Of a stretch of DNA of 64,000 bases, positions 34,370-41,985 are shown piece by piece. Origin of the DNA: an uncultured Lachnospiraceae bacterium (GTDB lineage Bacteria > Bacillota > Clostridia > Lachnospirales > Lachnospiraceae); contig CAMKQH010000007.1 of assembly GCA_946414885.1 (NCBI GenBank), positions 100,833 to 164,832 of the forward strand. Reading direction: 5' to 3'. The position numbers and the translations under genes were made by a program. Below the pieces are notes generated by a model, which made no database searches, was not told where the DNA came from, and was given only the letters and a program-made list of their open reading frames with translations. Positions within the stretch are counted from its first letter, which is position 1. Every line of letters begins with the position of its first letter.

Positions 34370-35767
34370 TTATTCCAGCGTGAACTGAAGCAGACTTGCA
34401 ACGCCGCCGCCCTTATAAGTCAGATAGATCGCGCCCACGCCGTCGGGAATGTTGATCTCACTGCGGTAATCCTCCCAAACGTTGGTATATTCTACCTTGA
34501 TCTTTGCGAGCACTTCGCCCTCGCGGCTGGTGCGCACCTCAAATTCACCGTTCGCATAACCTCTGGTCGTAATGGTGATGGCCTTTACGCCCTTGAAATC
34601 AAAATACTTAAAGCCTGCGGTCGCGCTATTCTTCATGTTACCAACGTAACCCGGCTCCTCGTCGCCATCCTTTCCGTCCTGCATGATCTTCGGGAACGCG
34701 TCTCCGCCCACGTAAGGCATGGGCTTGTCGGTAAAGAGGTTACATGCAAGATAACCGCCGTAGGTTCCCTTTCCGGGAAGCGGGCCGTCATTCAGGCCGC
34801 AGCTCGTCAGTTCCACCTGAGGGATCGTTCCGTCCGGAAGGATCTCGATCTTCTCGGCGCATACCTGACGGCTGTACCAGTGACCATTGGTCTGGCGATG
34901 ATAGAAAATGTACCACTGGCCATTGATCTCAATGATGCTGCCGTGATTGTTTCCGCCGTAAGCCACGGGAAGGTCTGCGGGCTTGTCCTTGGAAATGCCT
35001 ATGTCACAGTTGGAAACGATCACGCCGCCGTAGGTGAAGGGTCCTCTCGGATCGTCAGCCGTTGCGTAGCAGAGCTCGTGCATTGGGGTGGAGGAATAGA
35101 TGAAATAATACTTTTCACCCACCTTGCGGATGGAGGATGCCTCGAAGAAGGCATGTCCCTCAAAGCCGGTGCCTGCCTGATATTCCACGCCGGGAACCAC
35201 GGTCTTCGGCTCCTCGATGATGGTCAGCATGTCCTCTGCCAGAACCTGCAGTCTCGAACCGGTTCTGGACTTGTCGCCGCGTCCGCAGAAGCCGGTATAG
35301 AGATACGTCTTGCCGTCCTCCGTGATCACGCCGGGATCGAACTGAGGCTCGTCCCCTGCCCTCTCGCCAAGCTTCGTGCCATCTGCATAATGTACGTAGC
35401 CATAAAATTCAAATTTTCCGGCAGGGCTGTCACAAACCGCCACGGAAATGATGGGCACCTTGTCCAATGCATAGTAAAGATAATATCTGCCGTCGGGACC
35501 AATGGTCATGTCAGGCGCATACAGGCACATCTTGCCCTCTTTGTTCAGCGGATCCTGCGTCTTCTCGTAGATCACGCCCTCATATCTCCAGTTGCCAAGG
35601 TCATCCACGGGGGCTGACCAGGTTACGTAGTCTCCAAGGCAAAATACGTGTCCGTTGTACTTGTCATGGGAACCATAGACGTAAACCCTCCCATTAAATA
35701 CGTAGGGCTCTCCGTCGGGAATATACTCCCATGAAGGCAGATATGGATTCAAACCAAGCTTTTTCAT
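34370..35767 (-). CDS. GH43 glycosidase, cytoplasmic, with C-terminal beta-sandwich
   Basis: This 465-residue enzyme has no signal peptide. It opens with the subgroup pattern IPDGEPYVFNGRVYVYGSHD, in which the Asp of PDGEP takes the catalytic base position. It continues with MCLYAPDMTIGPDGRYYLYY, QFDPGVITEDGKTYLYTG, FFEASSIRKVGEKYYFIYS and YGGNNHGSIIEINGQWYIFYHR, the successive blades of the GH43 propeller. The last 120 residues form a beta-sandwich. Members act as beta-xylosidases or arabinofuranosidases. It is the first gene of the operon and is divergent from the AraC regulator; AAAGGGAGG precedes ATG. Confidence 0.9.
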   Translation of the reverse strand: MKKLGLNPYLPSWEYIPDGEPYVFNGRVYVYGSHDKYNGHVFCLGDYVTWSAPVDDLGNWRYEGVIYEKTQDPLNKEGKMCLYAPDMTIGPDGRYYLYYALDKVPIISVAVCDSPAGKFEFYGYVHYADGTKLGERAGDEPQFDPGVITEDGKTYLYTGFCGRGDKSRTGSRLQVLAEDMLTIIEEPKTVVPGVEYQAGTGFEGHAFFEASSIRKVGEKYYFIYSSTPMHELCYATADDPRGPFTYGGVIVSNCDIGISKDKPADLPVAYGGNNHGSIIEINGQWYIFYHRQTNGHWYSRQVCAEKIEILPDGTIPQVELTSCGLNDGPLPGKGTYGGYLACNLFTDKPMPYVGGDAFPKIMQDGKDGDEEPGYVGNMKNSATAGFKYFDFKGVKAITITTRGYANGEFEVRTSREGEVLAKIKVEYTNVWEDYRSEINIPDGVGAIYLTYKGGGVASLLQFTLE

Positions 35768-35837
35768 AATGTTTCCTCCCTTTACACAAATATAGTTGGT
35801 TTGCCTATTTTCTCATCGTATTTCTTAGTGTACCTTC

Positions 35838-35866
35838 TTGACGCTTTTTTTCCAATGATTTATACT
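35838..35866 (+). promoter_or_regulatory. Promoter of the AraC gene
   Basis: TTGACG, a 17-base spacer and TATACT lie about 115 bases before the AraC start. The divergent GH43 side has only a TATATT -10 candidate and no good -35, as expected for an activator-dependent operon. Confidence 0.65.
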
Positions 35867-35978
35867 TTTAAAAAATTGATCTATCCTCACATTGAGAAAA
35901 TATCAACAAAATGATCAAAGTTCAAAAAAATCCGCATTTATTCAAAAAATCTGAAAAAGAAACGGAGGAAACGGAACA

Positions 35979-36956
35979 ATGTTGGCAATTGATTTTATCG
36001 GTTACGACGGAACGCATCCCGCCAGTTTCATATACGGCCTTCCCAAAGGCCATGAATCTTATCTTCTATTGCTGACGGCCACTCCGGCGGAGTTTTATCT
36101 GCCCTCGGAAAAGGAAACTCCGGCTGAAAACGTGCGGCCGTTGCCCCCCATGCCACCGTTTATGGGAGACTTTAGACGCATTCCCGGGCCCCACGCTCTG
36201 GGAGAAATTCGGAGATTTGCGCCGGAGCCCCCGCCTGTCGGTGAATTCCGCCGTTTTCCCGCAGGCACGGCCATTCTCTATACTCCAGGTTCCTTCGTTC
36301 TCTATAAAGCCTGCGAAGAAACTTACGTAAATGACTGGATCCGCTTCCGCTGTGACGAAGCCTTCGCTGACCAGCTGCCATTAAAAAACCAGCCCTTCCA
36401 GGTCGGGGACGCCCAATACTGTCATGACCTGTTTAAGCTCATGACTTGGGAATCCACCCTGAGTAATTCTGACGGCAGCGAAGTCATTTCCCACCTGCTC
36501 AAAGCCCTACTGCTTAAGCTTGCGGAAAGCTGCTCCCGCCCCATCACCAATCCTCACGCCCAGGAAATGCTGGATCTCAGAAAGCGCATATACAATAATC
36601 CGGAGCTTTCCTGGAGCGTTGACGCCATGGCGCAGGAGCTCCATTTAAGCTCCGGATATCTACAATCCATCTATAAGTCTACTTTTGGTTCCTCCTGCAT
36701 GGAGGACGTGATCCTCCAGCGCCTCAAGCGCGCCCAGGATCAGCTCATCTCCACCGCAAAATCCGTACAGGAAATTGCGGAAGACTGCGGCTATAACAAC
36801 GTAGAACACTTTTGCCGCCAATTCCGGAAGTTCCTTGGCATCTCACCGGGGCGATACCGCAAGGAACATGCGGAAAAAATGCCAACCGCTCCCAAGCACC
36901 TTACGGTCGGCGGCTCCGACGTCAACGCATACGTGCCACGGGGACATGTCTACTGA
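35979..36956 (+). CDS. AraC family regulator of the xylan locus
   Basis: This 325-residue regulator has an N-terminal sensor half and a C-terminal double HTH. The HTH part reads LSWSVDAMAQELHLSSGYLQSIYKSTFG, then SVQEIAEDCGYNNVEHFCRQFRKFLGISPGRYRKEH, the standard AraC family ending. The sensor half contains an unusual Pro-rich insert with three copies of G(D/E)(F/I)RR near residues 57-90. It is divergent from the GH43/GH39 operon and probably activates it when bound to a pentose oligosaccharide (inference). The last residues PRGHVY and the stop lie inside a copy of the GGGGACATGTC repeat. GGAGG precedes ATG. Confidence 0.9.
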   Translation: MLAIDFIGYDGTHPASFIYGLPKGHESYLLLLTATPAEFYLPSEKETPAENVRPLPPMPPFMGDFRRIPGPHALGEIRRFAPEPPPVGEFRRFPAGTAILYTPGSFVLYKACEETYVNDWIRFRCDEAFADQLPLKNQPFQVGDAQYCHDLFKLMTWESTLSNSDGSEVISHLLKALLLKLAESCSRPITNPHAQEMLDLRKRIYNNPELSWSVDAMAQELHLSSGYLQSIYKSTFGSSCMEDVILQRLKRAQDQLISTAKSVQEIAEDCGYNNVEHFCRQFRKFLGISPGRYRKEHAEKMPTAPKHLTVGGSDVNAYVPRGHVY

Positions 36957-36959
36957 CAC
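36937..36959. repeat. Solo terminal motif of the palindromic repeat family
   Basis: CACGGGGACATGTCTACTG and the four bases after it match the left terminus of the element at 38425 except for one base. The stop codon of the AraC gene lies inside it. Confidence 0.7.
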
Positions 36960-36964
36960 GTTTT

Positions 36965-37633
36965 CTATCGAAGCAACATCGCCAGAATGGCGACGCCGTT
37001 ATTCAACACGTGGAGCAGGACAGGTATGGTCGCATTGCGGCTCTTCTGCAGGACAAAGCCATAGACCAGTCCCGTCGCAAAGTGCGGCAGATTATAAAAC
37101 AATTCTGCTGCCGTCAAGGCATGCACGTGAATCATCATGAAGCATGCGGCGGGCACGCAGATGGCAAGAGCCGCCGGAAGCTTCCCCTTTCCCCTGATGA
37201 CGGGAAACAGGCGGAAAATCGTCTCCTCCGTGACGGGACCCAGGATTCCCAGCGCCAAAAGCAAAATCACGCCGGGATACTTTCCCACTAAACCAGCCAC
37301 GCTGTTTTCATTAAGGCCCTCATAGTCCGGGAATCCATATGCCAGCGGCATGGAAAAGACCGTCATGAGCACCATGTCCAAAACGTATCCGCCCACAAGC
37401 CAGAGCATGGATTTCAAAAAGTGATCCCGCCATAGCTTCAGTCCCTCCGCCAGTTCCCTGCGAAACATCCAGATTCCCCAGAGTCCAAGTACCGCATAGG
37501 ACGTCAATTGCATCGTTGCGCCGACTGCCGACGGCACCTTGAGCAAGTGACTCAGCACTTTTGAAAAGAGTACGTGCATGATAACGTACGCCAAATAGTA
37601 ACAAATCACGTTCCATTTTCTAAGATTCTTCAA
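36965..37633 (-). CDS. CPBP family intramembrane metalloprotease
   Basis: The protein has about six hydrophobic helices and the CPBP (CAAX protease/Abi) motifs. Motif 1 is GPVTEETIFRLFPV (EExxxR), then FMMIHVHALTAAELFYNLPHFATGLVYG and LLHVLNNGVA hold the metal-binding residues. Family members cut prenylated or signal peptides, or protect against bacteriocins. The start is a TTG: 37633 has AAGGGAG ten bases before it, while TTG 37642 is too close to that site. It lies 39-49 bases downstream of the XRE regulator on the same strand and is probably controlled with it. Confidence 0.85.
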   Translation of the reverse strand: MKNLRKWNVICYYLAYVIMHVLFSKVLSHLLKVPSAVGATMQLTSYAVLGLWGIWMFRRELAEGLKLWRDHFLKSMLWLVGGYVLDMVLMTVFSMPLAYGFPDYEGLNENSVAGLVGKYPGVILLLALGILGPVTEETIFRLFPVIRGKGKLPAALAICVPAACFMMIHVHALTAAELFYNLPHFATGLVYGFVLQKSRNATIPVLLHVLNNGVAILAMLLR

Positions 37634-37681
37634 TTGTTGCAAACTCCCTTCTGCAGCCCGGCGCTTTCAGCCGGCAATTCG

Positions 37682-38224
37682 TCAGGACGTTGCAACTTGG
37701 ATCGAAGTTCCCAAAAGCAAAAAAAGGATTCCTATTGCCACCATAAGGAGCAAAACGCCGTAAAAGACGTTGGTCCTCCTAAGAAAGGCCCCATTTTCCG
37801 TTTGCCCACGCCCCCGCAAGGTCAAGGCGAGCCCCGAAACGCCGTACAAAGCGGCGATTCCCATGGCAATGGTGCCGGCAAACGGAATATTCTTCAGAAT
37901 GGAAAAGAGCACGAAAAATGACATTGTGACGGCATAAAGGATTACCGTCCGCTTCCGCTCTCTTTGTCTGTTTTCCATAGTGATCTCAAGAGTATTGACA
38001 ATCGCCTCATCCGCAGCCACCTCTCCGTGCAAGAGTTCCATAAGGCTCACGCCAAGCTCCTTCGCCAGCGGCTCCAGGGATTCTATGTCAGGATAACCGT
38101 GCCCGTTTTCCCACCTGCTGATCGCCTTGTCCGTGACGCCCAGGTGCTCCGCGAGTTCCTTCTGGGTATATCCCTTCTCTTTTCTTTGCTTAGCCAAAAA
38201 TGATCCAAATTGCTTCGCGTCCAT
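37682..38224 (-). CDS. XRE family regulator with C-terminal membrane helices
   Basis: The N-terminal HTH is clear (LAKQRKEKGYTQKELAEHLGVTDKAISRWENGHGYPDIESLEPLAKEL). About 90 residues follow that form three hydrophobic helices, including ILYAVTMSFFVLFSIL and FYGVLLLMVAIGILFLLLG. Membrane-tethered XRE proteins are common in Clostridia and probably sense the envelope directly. It precedes a CPBP protease gene on the same strand. A second XRE gene with a membrane helix stands next to another CPBP gene at 51-53 kb. Confidence 0.88.
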   Translation of the reverse strand: MDAKQFGSFLAKQRKEKGYTQKELAEHLGVTDKAISRWENGHGYPDIESLEPLAKELGVSLMELLHGEVAADEAIVNTLEITMENRQRERKRTVILYAVTMSFFVLFSILKNIPFAGTIAMGIAALYGVSGLALTLRGRGQTENGAFLRRTNVFYGVLLLMVAIGILFLLLGTSIQVATS

Positions 38225-38424
38225 TTTTCCTTTGGAGCCTTCAGCCGTACGTGCCCGGCTCCTTCCTCTCTTTCTGCAGTCAGAGTGCCCTCACGGGAGA
38301 TCCCGTCCGTGACGCTCCCCCTGAGCTTACGTTTATCCTACAAAAAAACACCGCAAAATGCAATCTATGATCCATAGAGTTGCCATTTTACGGCGTTTTC
38401 TCATTTTTGGAGAATCAGATTTTG

Positions 38425-38697
38425 GGTCACGGGGACATGTCTGCTGACACATTTACAAACTACACTTCCAACATACTCGAGGGGATGGCTTGAATAGTAT
38501 CCCTCAGGCATGTGTGCCAAGCGTCGGTACTTAGGTGGCGTATACGAATGGAGCAGTCATTTATGACAGATCCATTCGTGGCACCTTAGTACCGATACGC
38601 TGCACTCATAGCGCGAGCGTGCCTGAGGGACACTATCAAGCCTCGGCCCCGAGTTTTTCAGATTTGTAAACATGTCAGCAGACGCGTCCCCGTGACC
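38425..38697. repeat. 273-bp imperfect palindromic element (BIME/MITE-like)
   Basis: The ends are inverted copies: GGTCACGGGGAC near 38426 and its complement near 38697. They are followed inward by TGTCTGCTGACA-like and TTTACAAA/TTTGTAAA arms. Pairing continues through TATCCCTCAGGCA/TGCCTGAGGGACA, GGTACTTAGGTG/CACCTTAGTACC and CGAATGG/CCATTCG to a centre near 38555. The whole element could fold into one long hairpin. It has no coding capacity. It lies in the gap 38225-38711 between the XRE and P-type ATPase genes. Single copies of the end motif occur at 36937, 41221 and 43400. Confidence 0.85.
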
Positions 38698-38711
38698 TAA
38701 ACCGTCTCTTG

Positions 38712-40814
38712 TCAATCCGTGACTTTCAGGCAGCGGATGGCGTTCAGCACGGCCAGCACCATCACTCCCACGTCCGCGAAAATAGCCATCCACATGTTTG
38801 CGATGCCAACTGCGCCGAGGATCAGGCAAAGCCCTTTCACCGCCAGGGCGAACGTGATGTTTTCATATACGATCCGCAGGCACTTGCGCGCGATCTTCAT
38901 GGTCAGCGCGATCTTTGCGGGATTATCGTCCATGAGGACAATGTCTGCCGCCTCAATGGCCGCATCCGATCCAAGGGCGCCCATGGCGATGCCAACGTCC
39001 GCGCGGGAAAGCACGGGGGCGTCATTGATCCCGTCGCCTACAAATGCCAAATTCTCTTTCTCACCCTTTGCGGCAAGCAATTCTTCCACCGCCGCCACCT
39101 TATCCGCGGGAAGAAGCTCACTTTTCACCTCATCAATCCCAAGCTCCTTCGCCACGTGCTCCGCCACGGCCTTGTTGTCACCCGTGAGCATGATCGTCTT
39201 CTTTATGCCTGCTGCCTTCAGGTCCGCAAGCGCTTCTTTCGCGTGATCCTTGATCACGTCAGCGATCAGAACGTACCCGGCATATACGCCGTCCACGGCA
39301 ACATAAACCACCGTGCCAACGCCCTTTGCTTCCTCATACGCAAGGCCCAAACTCTTCATCAGTTTGGCATTTCCAACGCTCACGCTCTTTCCGTCCACCA
39401 CCGCGCTCACGCCGTGACCGCTGATCTCCTTCGCATCCGTCACCCTGCCGGCCTGAAGCACGTTCCCCGTCTCCATGGCCTCCTGCCAGTCCTTCCCGGC
39501 GTCTGGCGTCTTACCATTCGGATCCGCCTTGCCTGCGACATTCGTTTTCCGCTCCAAGTCCGCCTTGCCGTTAGCAATCGCTTTCCATTCCGGGTCCGCC
39601 TTGCCTGCATCAACCGCCTCGTCCTCCGCGATGGTCTTGGCATAAGCCTCCTTCAGACTCTTGCTGATGGGATGCGTGGAATAGCTCTCTGCATAGGCCG
39701 CATATTCCAGTATTTCCCTGCGTGCTTTTTCCACTTCCTGCCCGCAGCTTTCCAATAGTTCCTTGGAAGGACAGATTTCCGTCACCTCGAACGTGCCGCG
39801 CGTCAGCGTTCCCGTCTTATCAAACACCACGTACCGCGCCTGCGCCATGGCCTCGAGATAATTCGATCCCTTCACCAAGATGCCGCTCGCGCTTGCTCCG
39901 CCAATTCCTCCGAAAAAGCTAAGCGGAATGGAAATGACCAGTGCGCAGGGACAGCTGATGACAAGAAACGTAAGTGCCCTGATGATCCAGGTCGGGAATT
40001 GCGCCGGTTTTCCCAAAAGGAGCAGGATCACGGGCGGCAAAATTGCCAGTACCAGCGCGCCAATGCAGACCGCCGGCGTGTAAATCTTTGCAAACTTGCT
40101 GATAAAGTTCTCTGACCTGGATTTTTTCATGCTGGAGTTTTCCACGAGATCCAAAATCTTTGAAACCGTGGATTCCCCAAATTCCTTCGTCGTCTGAATC
40201 TTCAAAAGGCCGGACAGATTGATGCATCCGCTGATGATCTCCTCGCCTTCCTTCACGCTCCTCGGAACGCTCTCCCCAGTCAGGGCACTGGTGTTCAGCG
40301 TGGAGCTTCCAAACGTCACGATGCCGTCAATGGGCACCTTCTCACCGGGCTGCACCACGATGACCGTGCCAATTTCCACGTCGTCGGGATCCACCTGCTC
40401 AAGTTTTCCGTCCTCGCCCTCAATATTCGCATAATCGGGACGAATGTCCATCAGCGCCGTGATGTTCCTGCGGCTCTTGCCGACTGCCACTGCCTGGAAC
40501 AGTTCTCCGATCTGATAGAACAGCATAACCGCGACGCCTTCCGCGAACTCGCCCTCGCCGCCGGTCAGCTCCTCATAGACGCCAAGCGCCATCGCGCCCA
40601 CCGTCGCCACCGCCATCAGGAAGTTCTCGTCGAAGACCTGCCCTCGGATAATGCCAAGGATGGCCTTTCTCAAAATGTCATAGCCGATCACAAAGTACGG
40701 GATCAGATACAGTCCAAAGGCCAGCATCCCGGAGACCGGCAAAAAATGCAGCACGATAAGCAGAATACTCGCTATTATGATTCTATATAATACTTTTTTT
40801 TGCTTCTTCGTCAT
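38712..40814 (-). CDS. Heavy-metal P1B-type ATPase (Zn/Cd/Pb class)
   Basis: This protein of about 700 residues has the metal site CPC in FLVISCPCALVISIPLSFFGG, phosphorylation Asp in VFDKTGTLT, actuator TGES and hinge VGDGINDAPVLSRADVGIAMG. The CPC plus hydrophobic context fits the P1B-2 zinc/cadmium exporters. No HMA domain is fused; a separate HMA gene lies upstream in the same operon. The nucleotide-binding domain has an insert of about 55 residues rich in AGKAD/K repeats, just before the conserved SGHGV. GTG 40844 is in frame, but ATG 40814 follows GGGAG and is preferred. The stop lies 15 bases past the palindromic element. Confidence 0.92.
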   Translation of the reverse strand: MTKKQKKVLYRIIIASILLIVLHFLPVSGMLAFGLYLIPYFVIGYDILRKAILGIIRGQVFDENFLMAVATVGAMALGVYEELTGGEGEFAEGVAVMLFYQIGELFQAVAVGKSRRNITALMDIRPDYANIEGEDGKLEQVDPDDVEIGTVIVVQPGEKVPIDGIVTFGSSTLNTSALTGESVPRSVKEGEEIISGCINLSGLLKIQTTKEFGESTVSKILDLVENSSMKKSRSENFISKFAKIYTPAVCIGALVLAILPPVILLLLGKPAQFPTWIIRALTFLVISCPCALVISIPLSFFGGIGGASASGILVKGSNYLEAMAQARYVVFDKTGTLTRGTFEVTEICPSKELLESCGQEVEKARREILEYAAYAESYSTHPISKSLKEAYAKTIAEDEAVDAGKADPEWKAIANGKADLERKTNVAGKADPNGKTPDAGKDWQEAMETGNVLQAGRVTDAKEISGHGVSAVVDGKSVSVGNAKLMKSLGLAYEEAKGVGTVVYVAVDGVYAGYVLIADVIKDHAKEALADLKAAGIKKTIMLTGDNKAVAEHVAKELGIDEVKSELLPADKVAAVEELLAAKGEKENLAFVGDGINDAPVLSRADVGIAMGALGSDAAIEAADIVLMDDNPAKIALTMKIARKCLRIVYENITFALAVKGLCLILGAVGIANMWMAIFADVGVMVLAVLNAIRCLKVTD

Positions 40815-40878
40815 GCCGATGCTCCCGTTTCCTTTCCTCTTCACTCATAAATCCGTCTGACTTCGTCAGCCGTCGTCT

Positions 40879-41097
40879 CTATAGGAAAATCTCACAATCA
40901 TCCTCAACCTTTTTGCAGGCTTTTACCACCTTTTCCATCACGGCCTTTTCGTCTGCGCCTTCCGCAAATTCCACCTTCATCTTCTGTGTCATGAAGCTCA
41001 CGGTTGCATCCGCAACGCCATCCACCGTCTTCGTGGCTTCCTCCATCTTTAATGCACAGTTCGCGCAATCCACTTCAATCTTGTAAGTCTTCTTCAT
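40879..41097 (-). CDS. HMA-domain metal chaperone, 72 residues
   Basis: This is a small ferredoxin-like heavy-metal-associated domain: MKKTYKIEVDCANCALKMEEATKTVDGVADATV with the metal-binding pair in CANC. It probably delivers metal to, or regulates, the P-type ATPase encoded 64 bases downstream, which lacks its own HMA domain. ATG 41097 follows GGAGGAAGG; the in-frame ATG 41112 has no RBS and overlaps this one. An ArsR-type operator and a good promoter lie just upstream. Confidence 0.9.
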   Translation of the reverse strand: MKKTYKIEVDCANCALKMEEATKTVDGVADATVSFMTQKMKVEFAEGADEKAVMEKVVKACKKVEDDCEIFL

Positions 41098-41150
41098 AAA
41101 TCCTTCCTCCATTCTCTATTCTTGTCAAGAGACTTGCTCTTTTTGCTTTT

Positions 41151-41172
41151 CATATGAACCATTGTTCATATG
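41151..41172. promoter_or_regulatory. ArsR/SmtB-like operator, perfect inverted repeat
   Basis: CATATGAAC, four bases and GTTCATATG form a perfect 9-bp inverted repeat. The TGAA-6-TTCA core is like the operators of ArsR/SmtB metal sensors. It lies just downstream of the -10 box of the HMA/P-ATPase promoter, at about the transcription start, a repressor position. No ArsR-type gene is in the window. Confidence 0.65.
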
Positions 41173-41175
41173 TTT

Positions 41176-41203
41176 ATATTACCACGTCTTCCAGAAATGT
41201 CAA
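41176..41203 (-). promoter_or_regulatory. Promoter of the HMA/P-ATPase operon
   Basis: On the minus strand, consensus TTGACA (41203-41198), a 16-base spacer and TAATAT (41181-41176) lie about 80 bases before the HMA start. The operator palindrome follows directly. Confidence 0.75.
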
Positions 41204-41220
41204 TACCAAAATAAAAAAAA

Positions 41221-41255
41221 GACAGGGGACGTGCCAACTGTCACGTTTCCCTGTC
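41221..41255 (-). terminator. Intrinsic terminator made from a repeat-family motif
   Basis: GACAGGGGACGTG and CACGTTTCCCTGTC pair over about 13 bp. On the minus strand the hairpin is followed by eight T, a strong terminator for the PH-domain gene that ends at 41292. Its GGGGACGTG arm resembles the ends of the palindromic element at 38425. Confidence 0.85.
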
Positions 41256-41291
41256 ACTTCGTGCCTAAAACCAACCGCTTCACGGATTGGG

Positions 41292-41969
41292 TCAATTCCT
41301 ATAATCGTTCCGGTAATCGTCGCTCTTCGTATATCTCGTCTGATAACCGTGATTCTCCGCCGGACGCAGGTCATTGGGGTACATGGTATCAGAATAAATA
41401 TCTGTCTGCATGTCTTTTATCATCTTGTATACCCTCTGATAATCCGGGATGTCACAAATGGAAAACTTATGAAGATTAGCGCCATTACGGTTCCTGTTGT
41501 AGCTGAAATCCATCTGTGAAGTGGAAAGCTCCACGTCACCCACGCCAAGCCACTGATCAAAGATGCCGCGATGAAGGGCAATGTGAGAAAGCTCTGCAAA
41601 GGGCTTCATCTCATAGGAATAGGAGAATGCGCCGCCAGAAATATACACGCCAAGGTTCGTCACGATATATTCCGTGTTCCGGTACTTGCGGAAGGCAAGC
41701 AACCCTCCGCCCAAATACAGCCAAACAGGCATCATGTGTATCAAGAAAAAGGGAATCAGCGCAAAACCGAAGGCTCCCATTTGTCTAAATCCCCCTGATG
41801 CAAAAATGCCCCCGCCAATAATGCCGAGATCAATAGCCGCCCAAAGAAGCGCAAACGGCAACAATGGATTAAATATACTCTCAAGAATAAAACATTTCTT
41901 GTCTGGCTTTCCCTGCCATACTATGGTTTCATGACTGCCAACAACAGCCTGCAGATCCGTCGAAAACAT
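41292..41969 (-). CDS. PH-domain-like membrane protein
   Basis: The protein has about 225 residues. It opens with a short segment (HETIVWQGKPDKKCFILESIFNPLL) and two helices (LLPFALLWAAIDLGIIGGGIFA; FALIPFFLIHMMPVWLYLGGGLLAF). A bacterial PH-like strand region then starts YIVTNLGVYISGGAFSYSYEMKPFAELSHIALHRG. This layout matches bPH2-type membrane proteins, which have no assigned reaction. ATG 41969 follows AAGGAGGGGAC; an in-frame codon at 42017 overlaps clpX and is unlikely. It lies 17 bases after the clpX stop and is probably cotranscribed with it. Confidence 0.75.
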   Translation of the reverse strand: MFSTDLQAVVGSHETIVWQGKPDKKCFILESIFNPLLPFALLWAAIDLGIIGGGIFASGGFRQMGAFGFALIPFFLIHMMPVWLYLGGGLLAFRKYRNTEYIVTNLGVYISGGAFSYSYEMKPFAELSHIALHRGIFDQWLGVGDVELSTSQMDFSYNRNRNGANLHKFSICDIPDYQRVYKMIKDMQTDIYSDTMYPNDLRPAENHGYQTRYTKSDDYRNDYRN

Positions 41970-41985
41970 ACTCGTCCCCTCCTTC

